DNA of 34,927 bases. It comes from Bacteroidia bacterium (lineage in GTDB: Bacteria; Bacteroidota; Bacteroidia; Bacteroidales; Azobacteroidaceae). The notes below the pieces were generated by a model. That model was not told the DNA's origin. It saw nothing but the letters and a program-made list of their open reading frames with translations, and did not search any database. Positions within the stretch are counted from its first letter, which is position 1. Every line of letters begins with the position of its first letter. This document shows, piece by piece, positions 1 to 9,128 of the stretch. The translations under genes were made by a program, and so were the position numbers. Where the stretch lies: assembly GCA_025999935.1 (NCBI GenBank), contig BNXY01000030.1:1-34927 (forward strand), written 5' to 3'.

Positions 1-205
1 AAGGAACAAATGCGGGGACAAGCAGCGGTATAGACGGAAAATATTCTATCGCTGTCCCAAACAATGCTGCGGTGTTGGTGTTTTCTTACCTCGGTTATGC
101 TACGCAGGAAATACCTGTAAACGGCAAAACAAGCATCAATGTCGTTTTAAGCGAAGACACACAACTGTTGGACGAAGTAGTCGTTGTCGGTTATGGAACG
201 CAAAA
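1..205 (+). repeat. Near-identical 5' cassette shared by the two susC genes, copy 1
   Basis: Bases 1-205 match 5939-6143 at every position but one (128 versus 6066, a silent AAA/AAG lysine change). Identity falls away directly after the GYGTQ codons. It covers the regulatory-like domain and the segment before the plug. The left border is unknown because the window begins inside the repeat. Confidence 0.93.
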
Positions 206-2993
206 GAAAGTGAACCTGACCGGAGCGGTAGCTTCCGTCAGCGGGAAGGACATCGCATCGAAAGCATCTACCGACGTGCTCAGCGCCTTGCAGGGACAAA
301 TATCCGGCGTGGCCGTGTTGCGCAGTAGCGGACAACCCGGTTCGGAAACCACAGGCTTGCGCATCCGCGGATTTTCTTCCGCCAATGACGCCAATGCGCT
401 TATTCTTATTGACGGGGTGGAAGGCAGCTTGACATTGCTCAATTCCGAAGATATCGAATCCATCTCGGTATTGAAGGATGCTGCCGCCGCTTCCATTTAC
501 GGAGCGCGCGCTGCTGCGGGTGTGGTGTTGGTAACGACAAAAAAAGGCAGTTCGCAAAAACTAAAAGTATCCTATAACGGTTCGTTCGGTGTCAATACGC
601 CGGGTAACATGCCTCAACGCATGTCACCGTGGGAGGAGCAGGATTACATCAACCGGGCGCGCAATGCCGACCGGGGCGCTCCCGAACAAAATCCCGAACA
701 GACTTCGTGGGTCGGAAACCCGAACTACAATTATTATCCCAACGGCGCGCGCTGGAATTTTTTCGGTAACAGCAACTGGCTGAATGAAGGAACGAAGGAC
801 TACACCACGCAGCAGAACCATTCCGTCTCGGTAAGCGGCGGACATGGAGCTACGAAGTATTATCTATCCAGTGGATTCTATACCAAAAACGGATTGCTGA
901 AATACGGGCCGGATGATTACCAACGCTACAACCTGCGCGCCAATATCAGTACGGAAATGAGCAAGTATGTGGACTTCAACCTGCAAACCGCTTATGAAGG
1001 AAGCGTGGACAACCGGAACCCGTGGGGGCCGACAACGGTTTTGTCTCACTTGTACAACGACCGTGGACGTCAGGCTATTTACCTGCCCGAAGAGGATACG
1101 AATTATGCGAACAATCCTTTCAGCGCCGACTTGCAGAGCAATGCCATCGACGCCATGAAAAACGGAGGAACAGATGTCAGACAGAATCAATATTTTACCG
1201 GAAATGCCAATTTGCATGTCAAGAACGTGGTAAAAGGATTGACACTGGACTTGAATGTTTCGCGCCGCGCCGGATTCTACAGCAGGGAAGCAGATATGCG
1301 TTTTTTACAGAGTATGGGGCGGAACGGTGCAATTCGCAGCGGCTATGAAATCAACAATCCCAACCGGGTTATCAAAACCAAAAACAACAATTATCAGGAT
1401 AAACTGGAAGCGTTGTTAAACTATAACTTGAATATTGACAACCATTCGCTGCATATTTTAGGAGGCGCGTCCTACGAACAGTACCTCAAGGACGAAATGT
1501 CGGCTACGGCGCGTAATCTCCTGTCCAACGACTTTTTCAGTTTTAATTACTACGACAATACCTTGCCTACCAATACGGAAATCAGCGATGCTGTCCAACC
1601 CTGGAAAATGGCTTCGCTGTTCGGACGCGTGAATTACGACTTTGCAGGCCGCTATCTCTTTGAAGCGAATGTACGCTACGATGGCAGTTCCCGCCTTGCT
1701 CCCGGCAACCGCTGGGGCGTGTTTCCTTCGGCTTCCGTAGGATGGCGCGTGAGCGAAGAAACCTTTTTTGAACCGGTAAAACCGTATGTGGACAACTTCA
1801 AAGCGCGTTTTTCATGGGGACAACTCGGTAACAGCACCGTGCTCAACAGTATGTATTATCCTTATTACGGATTGATTTCCAATAAGACGGAAGACAGTAC
1901 CACAAATATACTGAGCATTATGGGAAATCCTGTTTATTATCAGAAGGAAATGGTATCCAATGATGTTACTTGGGAAACGCTGACCTCAACCAACATCGGT
2001 GTGGATTTGGGCTTTTTCAAGAATCGACTTAACATTACCGGCGACTATTATTGGAAAACAAACGACAATATGCTGGCGCAACTGCGGGTAGGCAATATTG
2101 CCGGCGTAGTAAGACTACCTTATCAGAATGCAGGTACCCTGAAGACTTGGGGATGGGAAGCATCGGCCGAATGGCGTGATAAAATAGGCAATGTCTCCTA
2201 CCATATCGGCTTCAATATTGACGACAGCCAGAATGAATTGGTAAGTTACGATGGCAATAATGTGATAAGGGCAGGCGCTGTGGACAGGCTGGAAGGCTAT
2301 ACCCTCAACTCGGTCTGGGGATACAAGACGGACGGATTCTGGAGCAGCCGTGACGAATATCTTGAATACAAGAAGAACAATCCGGGTTACGAATCCTTTA
2401 ACGACTCCAAAGTGAACGGCGGCGATGTGCGTTACGTGGCGCAGGGCAAAGCCGATCATACCATCGGTATCGGTGGCGGAACGCCGGAAAATCCGGGAGA
2501 CTTAGTGTATCTCGGCACTACCAACGGACGTTATTTGTATGGCATCAACATGGGCTTGCAATGGAACAGTTTCGATTTTACCTTGTTCTGGCAAGGCGTT
2601 GGAAAACGTAATTTCCTTATTAATACTGCTACGCTTACACCTTTGGGAAACTCGTATGAAATGCCGTGGACTATTCACCGGGATTACTGGACGGAAGAAA
2701 ACCCCAATGCTTTCTTTGCCCGTCCGTTTGAAGGCAATACATTCAATTATAATCCTTCCGACCGCTGGGTACAGGATGGTTCCTATATCCGCCTTAAAAA
2801 CGTACAGTTGGGATATACGATTCCGATTGCCGAAAAGTTCATTGAATCGTTGCGCATCTATCTGACCGGAACAGACGTGTGGGAGCATACAAACGTATTG
2901 AAAGTGTTTGACCCTGAGATCGGCAACGATAAGAATACGCAATATTATCCGTTCTTCCGTACATGGACGATGGGAGTTAATTTAACATTCTAA
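1..2993 (+). CDS. SusC/RagA-family TonB-linked outer membrane receptor, 5' end outside window
   Basis: The reading frame is open from the first base, so the gene begins upstream; 996 residues are visible. By alignment with the second susC here (5776-9117) about 55 N-terminal residues (signal peptide and start of the carboxypeptidase-regulatory-like domain) are missing. Visible order: rest of that beta-sandwich domain (KGTNAGTSSGIDGKYSI, YLGY), the DEVVVVGYGTQKK segment leading to the plug domain, plug (LRIRGFSSANDANALILIDG, AAAASIYGARAAAGVVLVTT), then the 22-strand-type barrel with the usual HSVSVSGG strand and a C-terminal aromatic strand (MGVNLTF). The family imports glycans or peptides across the outer membrane using TonB energy, with SusD as the lid. 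The susD partner starts 11 bp downstream. Substrate cannot be read from the sequence. The first 205 bases nearly equal those of the other susC. Confidence 0.96.
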   Translation, partial: GTNAGTSSGIDGKYSIAVPNNAAVLVFSYLGYATQEIPVNGKTSINVVLSEDTQLLDEVVVVGYGTQKKVNLTGAVASVSGKDIASKASTDVLSALQGQISGVAVLRSSGQPGSETTGLRIRGFSSANDANALILIDGVEGSLTLLNSEDIESISVLKDAAAASIYGARAAAGVVLVTTKKGSSQKLKVSYNGSFGVNTPGNMPQRMSPWEEQDYINRARNADRGAPEQNPEQTSWVGNPNYNYYPNGARWNFFGNSNWLNEGTKDYTTQQNHSVSVSGGHGATKYYLSSGFYTKNGLLKYGPDDYQRYNLRANISTEMSKYVDFNLQTAYEGSVDNRNPWGPTTVLSHLYNDRGRQAIYLPEEDTNYANNPFSADLQSNAIDAMKNGGTDVRQNQYFTGNANLHVKNVVKGLTLDLNVSRRAGFYSREADMRFLQSMGRNGAIRSGYEINNPNRVIKTKNNNYQDKLEALLNYNLNIDNHSLHILGGASYEQYLKDEMSATARNLLSNDFFSFNYYDNTLPTNTEISDAVQPWKMASLFGRVNYDFAGRYLFEANVRYDGSSRLAPGNRWGVFPSASVGWRVSEETFFEPVKPYVDNFKARFSWGQLGNSTVLNSMYYPYYGLISNKTEDSTTNILSIMGNPVYYQKEMVSNDVTWETLTSTNIGVDLGFFKNRLNITGDYYWKTNDNMLAQLRVGNIAGVVRLPYQNAGTLKTWGWEASAEWRDKIGNVSYHIGFNIDDSQNELVSYDGNNVIRAGAVDRLEGYTLNSVWGYKTDGFWSSRDEYLEYKKNNPGYESFNDSKVNGGDVRYVAQGKADHTIGIGGGTPENPGDLVYLGTTNGRYLYGINMGLQWNSFDFTLFWQGVGKRNFLINTATLTPLGNSYEMPWTIHRDYWTEENPNAFFARPFEGNTFNYNPSDRWVQDGSYIRLKNVQLGYTIPIAEKFIESLRIYLTGTDVWEHTNVLKVFDPEIGNDKNTQYYPFFRTWTMGVNLTF

Positions 2994-3004
2994 AAAACAG
3001 AAGT

Positions 3005-4789
3005 ATGAAAAAGATATTATTTTTAAGTATTATAGGTATGATTGCCGTCCTGACCGGCTGTAGCGACTTGCTGGATGTTACACCCAAAACAGATTTTACG
3101 GACGACAACTTTTGGAAATCCGAAAACGACCTGAAAGGAGCCTGCAACAGATTGTATGAACAACTCTCTTCCGGCGGGCACGATACGCGCGGCGACGACC
3201 AGTTCGGCAAAAGCGCCAACGGCACCAGCGCCGGAAGTTGGACGATTCCCGCCGAAAGCGACGACTGGAAAAACCCGTATAAACGAATTTTTACCGCCAA
3301 CAACATCATCGAAAAAGGCGCCAATGCGCCCGTCGATGAGAAAATACGCGACAAATACCTGGGAGAAGCCTCTTTCTTCCGCGCCTACAATTATTTCGAC
3401 TTGGTGTGCAAATACGGCGATGTGCCTTTGTTGCTGAAAGTCTTTACCAGCACGAGCGATCTTGGTTTGAAAATGGGGCGTACCCCGCGTGAGGAGGTAA
3501 TACAGCAGTGTTACGCCGACCTTCAGTTTGCTGCCGATCATCTGCCGACCCGCGCTGATGTACAGGGCGTTACCGATGAGTTTACACGCCGCCGCGTAAC
3601 CCGTTCGTCGGCGTTGGGATTGATTGTACGCATCGGATTACATGAAGGTACGATGCAGAAATATCATAAATTAGGCAACGACACACAGTGGAAAGCTCAC
3701 CTGCAAAAAAGCATCGATGCCTATACCTTGCTGAAAACGGAAGGCCACGCATTGTATGCCGACTATCAGGCGTTGTTCTTGGATGAAAGCAACAGTACCA
3801 ACAAGGAAGTTCTTTTTGCAAAGGCTTACGGTCCCAACGGGGGAAGCGGCGCCGGTTACACCAATCATTCTTATTCCGGCGACTGTGAAGGAAGTTATGC
3901 CATTACCCGCCCCATGATCGACCTGTATCTTTATGCCGACGGCTTGCCCCGTGAAAAGTCGCCGTTGGCCGTCTCTCCCGAAACATCGTTCAACAACGTG
4001 TTCGGTTATGAAGCCGACGGAGTGACAGCGCTTGCAGACGGCAAAGGAGCGCGCGACCCAAGACTGTCTTTGAGCATCTGGCGTATCAACGACCCGCAAG
4101 ATGACGCCGCCGCAGTGGTGGGAGGAGTTAATATCGGCTGGATTCTCTCCGGCAAAGGCGCTTATAAACCGTTCGACCCGCAACGGCCGCTGGGCTACCA
4201 ACAGAAAAAAGCGTTTGCCGGCAGTCGTTGGGGAGCGTCCAGAGATTATACCGACCGGATTATCATTCGCTGGGGCGAAATGTTGATTGCATACGCCGAA
4301 GCCTTATATGAATTGAACGGTTCCATTACCGATGCACAATTGGACGAAACGCTAAACGCCTTGCGTCAGCGTGTAGGATTCAGTGCGAAACTGACCAATG
4401 CCTTTGCAACAGCTAACGGCTTGAACCTGTCGGAAGAAATACGTCGCGAACGGACGGTGGAATTGATGGCGGAAAACCTCCGCTATGCCGACATCATCCG
4501 TTGGAAAATTGCTGAAACCGTATTGCCTAAAGCCATCGTCGGCGCGAAGTTTACGGCAGACGAAGCTTACAACGGCACTTCGCAGGCGGGAGATTCCGAA
4601 TTTGTAAAATGGCTTACGAACAATCAGGGAATCGTGGACGGCGTTTTCGTGTATGACGAGCCGAACGTAAGGCTGATAGAAAAAGCCGATACGAGGCGGT
4701 TCAACGTCGCTAAAGACTACTATTATCCTGTTCCGACGTTCGAAATTGCACAATCCGGTGGAAACATCAAGCAAAATCCGAGTTGGTAA
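3005..4789 (+). CDS. SusD/RagB-family surface lipoprotein
   Basis: 594 residues. A lipoprotein signal peptide ends in the lipobox LTGC (Cys19), followed by SDLLDVTPKTDF, a typical mature SusD start. FFRAYNYFDLVCKYGDVPLL (about residue 120) is the conserved TPR-core motif, and RRERTVELMAENLRYADIIRW near the C-terminus is the family's closing motif; the end QNPSW is also usual. SusD proteins sit on the cell surface, bind the ligand and act as a hinged lid on the SusC barrel. It follows the susC stop by 11 bp, so the pair is almost surely co-transcribed and forms a complex. No enzyme gene adjoins it in the window, so the ligand could be a glycan, glycopeptide or peptide. Confidence 0.96.
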   Translation: MKKILFLSIIGMIAVLTGCSDLLDVTPKTDFTDDNFWKSENDLKGACNRLYEQLSSGGHDTRGDDQFGKSANGTSAGSWTIPAESDDWKNPYKRIFTANNIIEKGANAPVDEKIRDKYLGEASFFRAYNYFDLVCKYGDVPLLLKVFTSTSDLGLKMGRTPREEVIQQCYADLQFAADHLPTRADVQGVTDEFTRRRVTRSSALGLIVRIGLHEGTMQKYHKLGNDTQWKAHLQKSIDAYTLLKTEGHALYADYQALFLDESNSTNKEVLFAKAYGPNGGSGAGYTNHSYSGDCEGSYAITRPMIDLYLYADGLPREKSPLAVSPETSFNNVFGYEADGVTALADGKGARDPRLSLSIWRINDPQDDAAAVVGGVNIGWILSGKGAYKPFDPQRPLGYQQKKAFAGSRWGASRDYTDRIIIRWGEMLIAYAEALYELNGSITDAQLDETLNALRQRVGFSAKLTNAFATANGLNLSEEIRRERTVELMAENLRYADIIRWKIAETVLPKAIVGAKFTADEAYNGTSQAGDSEFVKWLTNNQGIVDGVFVYDEPNVRLIEKADTRRFNVAKDYYYPVPTFEIAQSGGNIKQNPSW

Positions 4790-4827
4790 TCAAGTATAAA
4801 CAAATGTATGTTAAAAACGATAAATTT

Positions 4828-5442
4828 ATGAAAAAGATAGTATATATGTGTATGGCAGCGATTTTACTTTGTATGACCGGTTGCGAGAAAGACAATATTT
4901 GGGGCGACGGGCTTCCTGAGATGGAACATGTTTATTACATCGGTTTTTACAAGACCAATGTCTTTTCAGATGCGCTCAATTACGAAATTGCCGCCAATGG
5001 CGCGGCGCGGTGGAGAATCAATACGGGTACATGGACGAACACAAGCGAAATCAATGTAAGCAGTCCGATTCCATTGGAATTTCACAGCGAACGGATACGT
5101 TCCTACAATCCGGTAACTTACTTCTGGGTAACGAACAACGGAACTTCAGCGTTGAAAGCCGGAACGGATTATACCGTTGTTGCCGAAAGCGGCGAAGCGA
5201 TTGCGCCCGATGCGCAAGGTGCATACTCGGTTACGTGGGCGCAAGCAAAGAAAGGGGTGCAGAACGTCAAGATTAAGCGTTTGTCTCAGACCACAGGTTC
5301 TCTGAGGGTAAATACGCTGGACCCTGCCAAAGGTACGCCCAATGCAAGCGACATATCCACTACGGTAAATAATCATACGAACGACTACGAAATACGCGGA
5401 CTCACATTTGATTTTAATAAAGTGACCGTTACGTTCAATTGA
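4828..5442 (+). CDS. Small surface lipoprotein of the first SusCD locus, function unknown
   Basis: 204 residues from the chosen ATG. An in-frame start lies at 4783 inside the susD stop region, but only the ATG at 4828 puts a normal signal peptide first (MKKIVYMCMAAILLCMTGC, lipobox MTGC, Cys19). The mature part is rich in beta-type sequence, with YYIGFYKTNVFSDALNYEI, then LKAGTDYTVV and VNTLDPAKGTPNASDIS. This layout, a third lipoprotein right after susD, is that of surface glycan-binding or accessory lipoproteins. The N-terminal part resembles the DUF1735/DUF4361-type modules often found there, but I cannot confirm the family. It lies 38 bp after susD and is followed by a strong terminator, so it ends this operon. 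Role in ligand capture is inference from position. Confidence 0.85.
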   Translation: MKKIVYMCMAAILLCMTGCEKDNIWGDGLPEMEHVYYIGFYKTNVFSDALNYEIAANGAARWRINTGTWTNTSEINVSSPIPLEFHSERIRSYNPVTYFWVTNNGTSALKAGTDYTVVAESGEAIAPDAQGAYSVTWAQAKKGVQNVKIKRLSQTTGSLRVNTLDPAKGTPNASDISTTVNNHTNDYEIRGLTFDFNKVTVTFN

Positions 5443-5454
5443 GTTAAAAACTAA

Positions 5455-5493
5455 AAGTTAAGAGTTATCGACTTCGTTTATCAATCTTAACTT
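5455..5493. repeat. Inverted repeat after the first SusCD operon
   Basis: Perfect 9-bp arms AAGTTAAGA (5455-5463) and TCTTAACTT (5485-5493) with a 21-base spacer, directly before the terminator hairpin. Could be a weak RNA structure; no known function. Confidence 0.4.
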
Positions 5494-5500
5494 CATGAAC

Positions 5501-5543
5501 AAAAGGGACGCCAAAGAAATTGGCGTCCCTTTTGTTTTTTTTA
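5501..5543 (+). terminator. Rho-independent terminator of the first SusCD operon
   Basis: Perfect 13-bp stem AAAAGGGACGCCA / TGGCGTCCCTTTT (5501-5513 and 5521-5533), 7-base loop, followed by G and a run of nine or more T. It separates the first operon from the promoter of the second susC. Confidence 0.92.
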
Positions 5544-5552
5544 ACATTATTG

Positions 5553-5584
5553 TTTGCATTTGTTAATTTAAAACTGTATATTTG
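5553..5584 (+). promoter_or_regulatory. Bacteroidetes-type promoter of the second susC-susD operon
   Basis: TTTG at 5553-5556 (-33 element), 20-bp spacer, TATATTTG at 5577-5584 (perfect TAnnTTTG -7 element). Transcription would start near 5590, leaving a leader of about 185 bases before the ATG at 5776, which is long. The spacing fits the housekeeping sigma factor consensus of Bacteroidetes. Confidence 0.7.
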
Positions 5585-5662
5585 TAAAATTTTTATAATA
5601 ATATGGTTTTTTATTTTTATTATAATTTAAAAAACATTAAAACAAAAATGCTTTATGAAATA

Positions 5663-5675
5663 GTGAACAGTTCAC
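5663..5675. promoter_or_regulatory. Short palindrome in the susC leader, possible operator
   Basis: GTGAACAGTTCAC is a perfect 6-bp dyad around one central base, in an AT-rich leader about 80 bases after the predicted promoter. It could bind a dimeric regulator or form a small RNA hairpin. Function is inferred only. Confidence 0.35.
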
Positions 5676-5775
5676 AAACTTACTAAATTGGAAATGAACT
5701 CAGTTCCCTTTATTTTGAATAAATAGATAGTTAATTCGGGTTTTAAAAAGTAATAAATTTAAAAAAAGTAAAAGT

Positions 5776-8700
5776 ATGAAGATGTTAAAAATGAAGTTAG
5801 CATTATTTTTTATGCTGTCTTTTATTCTGGGTATTCCTGCCAATGGGTATTCGGAAAACACACAGCAAGAAATTCTTGTTTCCGGTGTCATTACCGATTC
5901 GTCCGGTGAAGAATTGATTGGAGTAAGTATTTCTGTTAAAGGAACAAATGCGGGGACAAGCAGCGGTATAGACGGAAAATATTCTATCGCTGTCCCAAAC
6001 AATGCTGCGGTGTTGGTGTTTTCTTACCTCGGTTATGCTACGCAGGAAATACCTGTAAACGGCAAGACAAGCATCAATGTCGTTTTAAGCGAAGACACAC
6101 AACTGTTGGACGAAGTAGTCGTTGTCGGTTATGGAACGCAAAAAAAGATTAATCTGACCGGTTCCGTTGCTTCCGTTGATTCGAAGAAATTGGAAAACAG
6201 AGCGGTTACGAACTTGTCGGCTGCATTGGGCGGCTTGGCTCCCGGTATTCGGGTAACGCAAGGACGTGGTAATCCGGGCGATGAATCGGTTTCTATCCGT
6301 TTTCGCGGAACAACCTCTTTCAATGCCAGCGATCCTTTGGTGCTTGTAGATGGGGTAGTGGCCGATATGAATGTGCTGAACACCGATGATATTGAGAGCA
6401 TCAACTTCTTGAAAGATGCTGCTTCGGCAGCTATCTACGGTTCGCGTGCTGCTGCGGGGGTTATCTTGGTAACTACAAAAAAGGGGAAGAGAGAGAAACC
6501 CAAAGTAACGTATTCCGGTTTGTTTGCACAGGAAAAAGCCGAAACTTCTTTGAAGTTCATGTCGAATATGCCTGACTACATGAACTACCACAACATGGCG
6601 CAGTTAAATACTACGGGTAATTCTACTTGGTACGGCGACCAAGTTATTGCCGATTGGACAGCTGCTAACGCTAATCCCAATGGCACTTATACCGATCCGA
6701 CAACGGGTAACCAAATTCCCAATTGGTTGGCTTATCCGAATACCGACTGGGCGCAAGAGTTGTTCCAGCCTACCTATTATCATAAACACGGCCTTTCGGT
6801 ATCGGGTGGTAGCGAAGTTTCTACTTACCTCTTGTCGTTGGGTTATCAAGATAATCCGGGTACATTGGAAAATACAGGTTTACAGCGTTTTAATATCCGT
6901 GCCAATGTGGAAACCAAGATTGCAAACTTCATCACTTTCGGTACGCAAACGTATGCAACCAAGGAATATAAAGAACCGGGTAGCATTGAAATGACCTACC
7001 TGCAACAAGCTTATCCCGGTATTAATCCGAAATATAAAGGCAAGTTTGGAGCCTCTGAAGACCCCAACATGGCCTCTATGAATAATGTGTTGGCAAGCGT
7101 AGCTGCTGAAGGTGGACAAAACGAATATACGCGCATCAATACTTCATGGTATGCCAATGTGGATATTTGGAAAGGCATTTCTGCCGAGGCCAAATTCAAC
7201 TACAATGAATACATGCGTGAAGATGAACATTATTCGCAAAATCAACCCCGTTACCGTTTCCGTTTGGGTACCGGCGACGAGGCTATTATAGACAATAAAC
7301 CGAATATCGACAATACCACTTCTTATCGTTATGCTTATAATTCAAAAAGTTACACAACAAACTTAATTCTTCGTTATCATGGCGTATTCGGCAAACACGC
7401 CATTGATGCTTTTGCAGGTCAGGAACAGTATTATGCTGCGAGCAGCGGATTCAGTGCAACGAAAAAAGGGCTGATGGACTGGGATGTTACCGACATTACC
7501 GCAGCTTCCGAAGTAGAAAGTATCGGCGGTAACGCTAAAACGGATTACGCCATGTTATCTTACTTCGGCCGTGTGAACTATGTTTTCAATAGTAAATATC
7601 TGTTAGAAGCGAATATCCGTTCAGATGCATCCTCTCGTTTTGCTCCCGGACACCGTGGCGAGGTATTCCCCTCTTTCTCGGCAGGATGGCGCGTAAGCGA
7701 AGAAAATTTCTTTGAACCGGCAAAAGATTATGTAAATAACTTGAAACTGCGTGTGGCTTACGGTACGTTGGGTAACACCGTCAGTGGAAACTACGATTGG
7801 CAAGAAAAATATAATCCTACCAAGGGAGTTTTCAATGAATCAATACAAAACGGTTTGGTATTAGGAAGACTTCCTAACTATGAGTTAATGTGGGAATCTA
7901 CTTCTTCTACCGACATCGGTATTGATGCTTCTTTCCTTAACAATCGCTTGAGTTTGGATGCGAGCTACTATCTTCGCAAAACCAGCGGCATTTTGAATAC
8001 ACCTCCCATTTATCTCACATTGGGTACGGTAGGTTCCGCCATGAGTAATGCCGGTGATATGGAGAACCATGGTGTGGACTTGGATTTGAGATGGAATGAC
8101 AAAATCGGAGATGATTTCCGTTATAGCGTTGGAATCAATGCAAACTACAACACCAACAAGGTAACCAAATTTAAAGGTGGTTTGATTTGGGGACAAGACG
8201 AATCCCTGCTGGACAAGAACGGCAATCCGACTTGGCGCTATCTCAACTTGGACGATGTATCCACAGGTGGAGATACCCGCAGAGTGGAAGGTCGTGCCAT
8301 TGATGAATATTTCTTGCGCAAACCTTACCATGGAAACGGCACCTATACCAATGCAGATGGTTCGGTAAATCCGAATGGAGGCCCAAAAGACGGTATGATC
8401 CGTACAAAAGCCGATTTGGACTGGGCAAGAGCCATGGTAGCAGCAGGATATTCATTTAATAATAAAGTCATCGGAACCGGAAGCGGTCAGATTTGGTACG
8501 GCGAAAAACTGTTGGCCGACTTGAATGGCGATGGTAAATACGGCGACTCTAACGACCGTGAATTTACCGGTAAATCTTCCGTTCCAAAATTTGTATTCGG
8601 ATTTAATCTAACCGCTGAATACAAAGGTTTTGATTTGAGCGCTATGTTTGCCGGTCGTTTAGGTTCTTACGCTTATATTCGCTCGCGCGGCGCCAATAGT

Positions 8701-9117
8701 AATGAACTTACCGAGCTAACAGACGCTTTACCTGCCAATGCAGGCAATATGTTCTATCGTTTCAATATGAAAGAATCAATGTCTAATCCGAACTATGATC
8801 CGTTTACCGACCCGGATGCCTATATTCATGCAAAATATCCGAGATTATACAACGGAACAGGACAGATGGCTACAAATACAGATTATTTGTTTAACACTTC
8901 CTATTTGAAACTCAAATCATTGCAAATTGGTTACACTTTGCCTAAAGCATGGTTAAAAGGGGCTAAAATCAACAACTGTCGTATTTTTGTAGCAGGAGAA
9001 AACTTGCTGACGTTTGCCGCAAAGGACTTCCCGGCTGTGGATCCTGAATTGGGCGGATCAGTAATCGTTTATCCGATAGCAAAATTGTATTCTTGCGGTA
9101 TTAATCTTACATTTTAA
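5776..9117 (+). CDS. SusC/RagA-family TonB-linked outer membrane receptor
   Basis: 1113 residues, full length for the family. Signal peptide at residues 1-26 (MKMLKMKLALFFMLSFILG..), then the carboxypeptidase-regulatory-like domain (about 33-110, ISVKGTNAGTSSGIDGKYSI), DEVVVVGYGTQKK, plug domain (VSIRFRGTTSFNASDPLVLVDG, AASAAIYGSRAAAGVILVTTKKG) and a long barrel ending in CGINLTF. It imports a ligand delivered by its SusD partner, using TonB energy. The susD gene overlaps its stop or starts 11 bp later. Residues 56-123 are encoded by DNA almost identical to the upstream susC, while plug and barrel differ widely, so the two receptors should recognise different ligands. Confidence 0.97.
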   Translation: MKMLKMKLALFFMLSFILGIPANGYSENTQQEILVSGVITDSSGEELIGVSISVKGTNAGTSSGIDGKYSIAVPNNAAVLVFSYLGYATQEIPVNGKTSINVVLSEDTQLLDEVVVVGYGTQKKINLTGSVASVDSKKLENRAVTNLSAALGGLAPGIRVTQGRGNPGDESVSIRFRGTTSFNASDPLVLVDGVVADMNVLNTDDIESINFLKDAASAAIYGSRAAAGVILVTTKKGKREKPKVTYSGLFAQEKAETSLKFMSNMPDYMNYHNMAQLNTTGNSTWYGDQVIADWTAANANPNGTYTDPTTGNQIPNWLAYPNTDWAQELFQPTYYHKHGLSVSGGSEVSTYLLSLGYQDNPGTLENTGLQRFNIRANVETKIANFITFGTQTYATKEYKEPGSIEMTYLQQAYPGINPKYKGKFGASEDPNMASMNNVLASVAAEGGQNEYTRINTSWYANVDIWKGISAEAKFNYNEYMREDEHYSQNQPRYRFRLGTGDEAIIDNKPNIDNTTSYRYAYNSKSYTTNLILRYHGVFGKHAIDAFAGQEQYYAASSGFSATKKGLMDWDVTDITAASEVESIGGNAKTDYAMLSYFGRVNYVFNSKYLLEANIRSDASSRFAPGHRGEVFPSFSAGWRVSEENFFEPAKDYVNNLKLRVAYGTLGNTVSGNYDWQEKYNPTKGVFNESIQNGLVLGRLPNYELMWESTSSTDIGIDASFLNNRLSLDASYYLRKTSGILNTPPIYLTLGTVGSAMSNAGDMENHGVDLDLRWNDKIGDDFRYSVGINANYNTNKVTKFKGGLIWGQDESLLDKNGNPTWRYLNLDDVSTGGDTRRVEGRAIDEYFLRKPYHGNGTYTNADGSVNPNGGPKDGMIRTKADLDWARAMVAAGYSFNNKVIGTGSGQIWYGEKLLADLNGDGKYGDSNDREFTGKSSVPKFVFGFNLTAEYKGFDLSAMFAGRLGSYAYIRSRGANSNELTELTDALPANAGNMFYRFNMKESMSNPNYDPFTDPDAYIHAKYPRLYNGTGQMATNTDYLFNTSYLKLKSLQIGYTLPKAWLKGAKINNCRIFVAGENLLTFAAKDFPAVDPELGGSVIVYPIAKLYSCGINLTF
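5939..6143 (+). repeat. Near-identical 5' cassette shared by the two susC genes, copy 2
   Basis: Direct repeat of 1-205, offset 5938 bp, one mismatch at 6066. Lies inside the second susC gene, residues 55-123. Recombination between the copies would delete or duplicate one whole SusCD unit while keeping the open reading frame. Confidence 0.93.
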
Positions 9118-9128
9118 TGATAACAGAT

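Noticed and set aside
5939..6143. The shared susC segment as an assembly artefact
   Set aside because: The copies differ by one base and are joined to different, intact plug and barrel sequences, so both look real; long reads would settle it.
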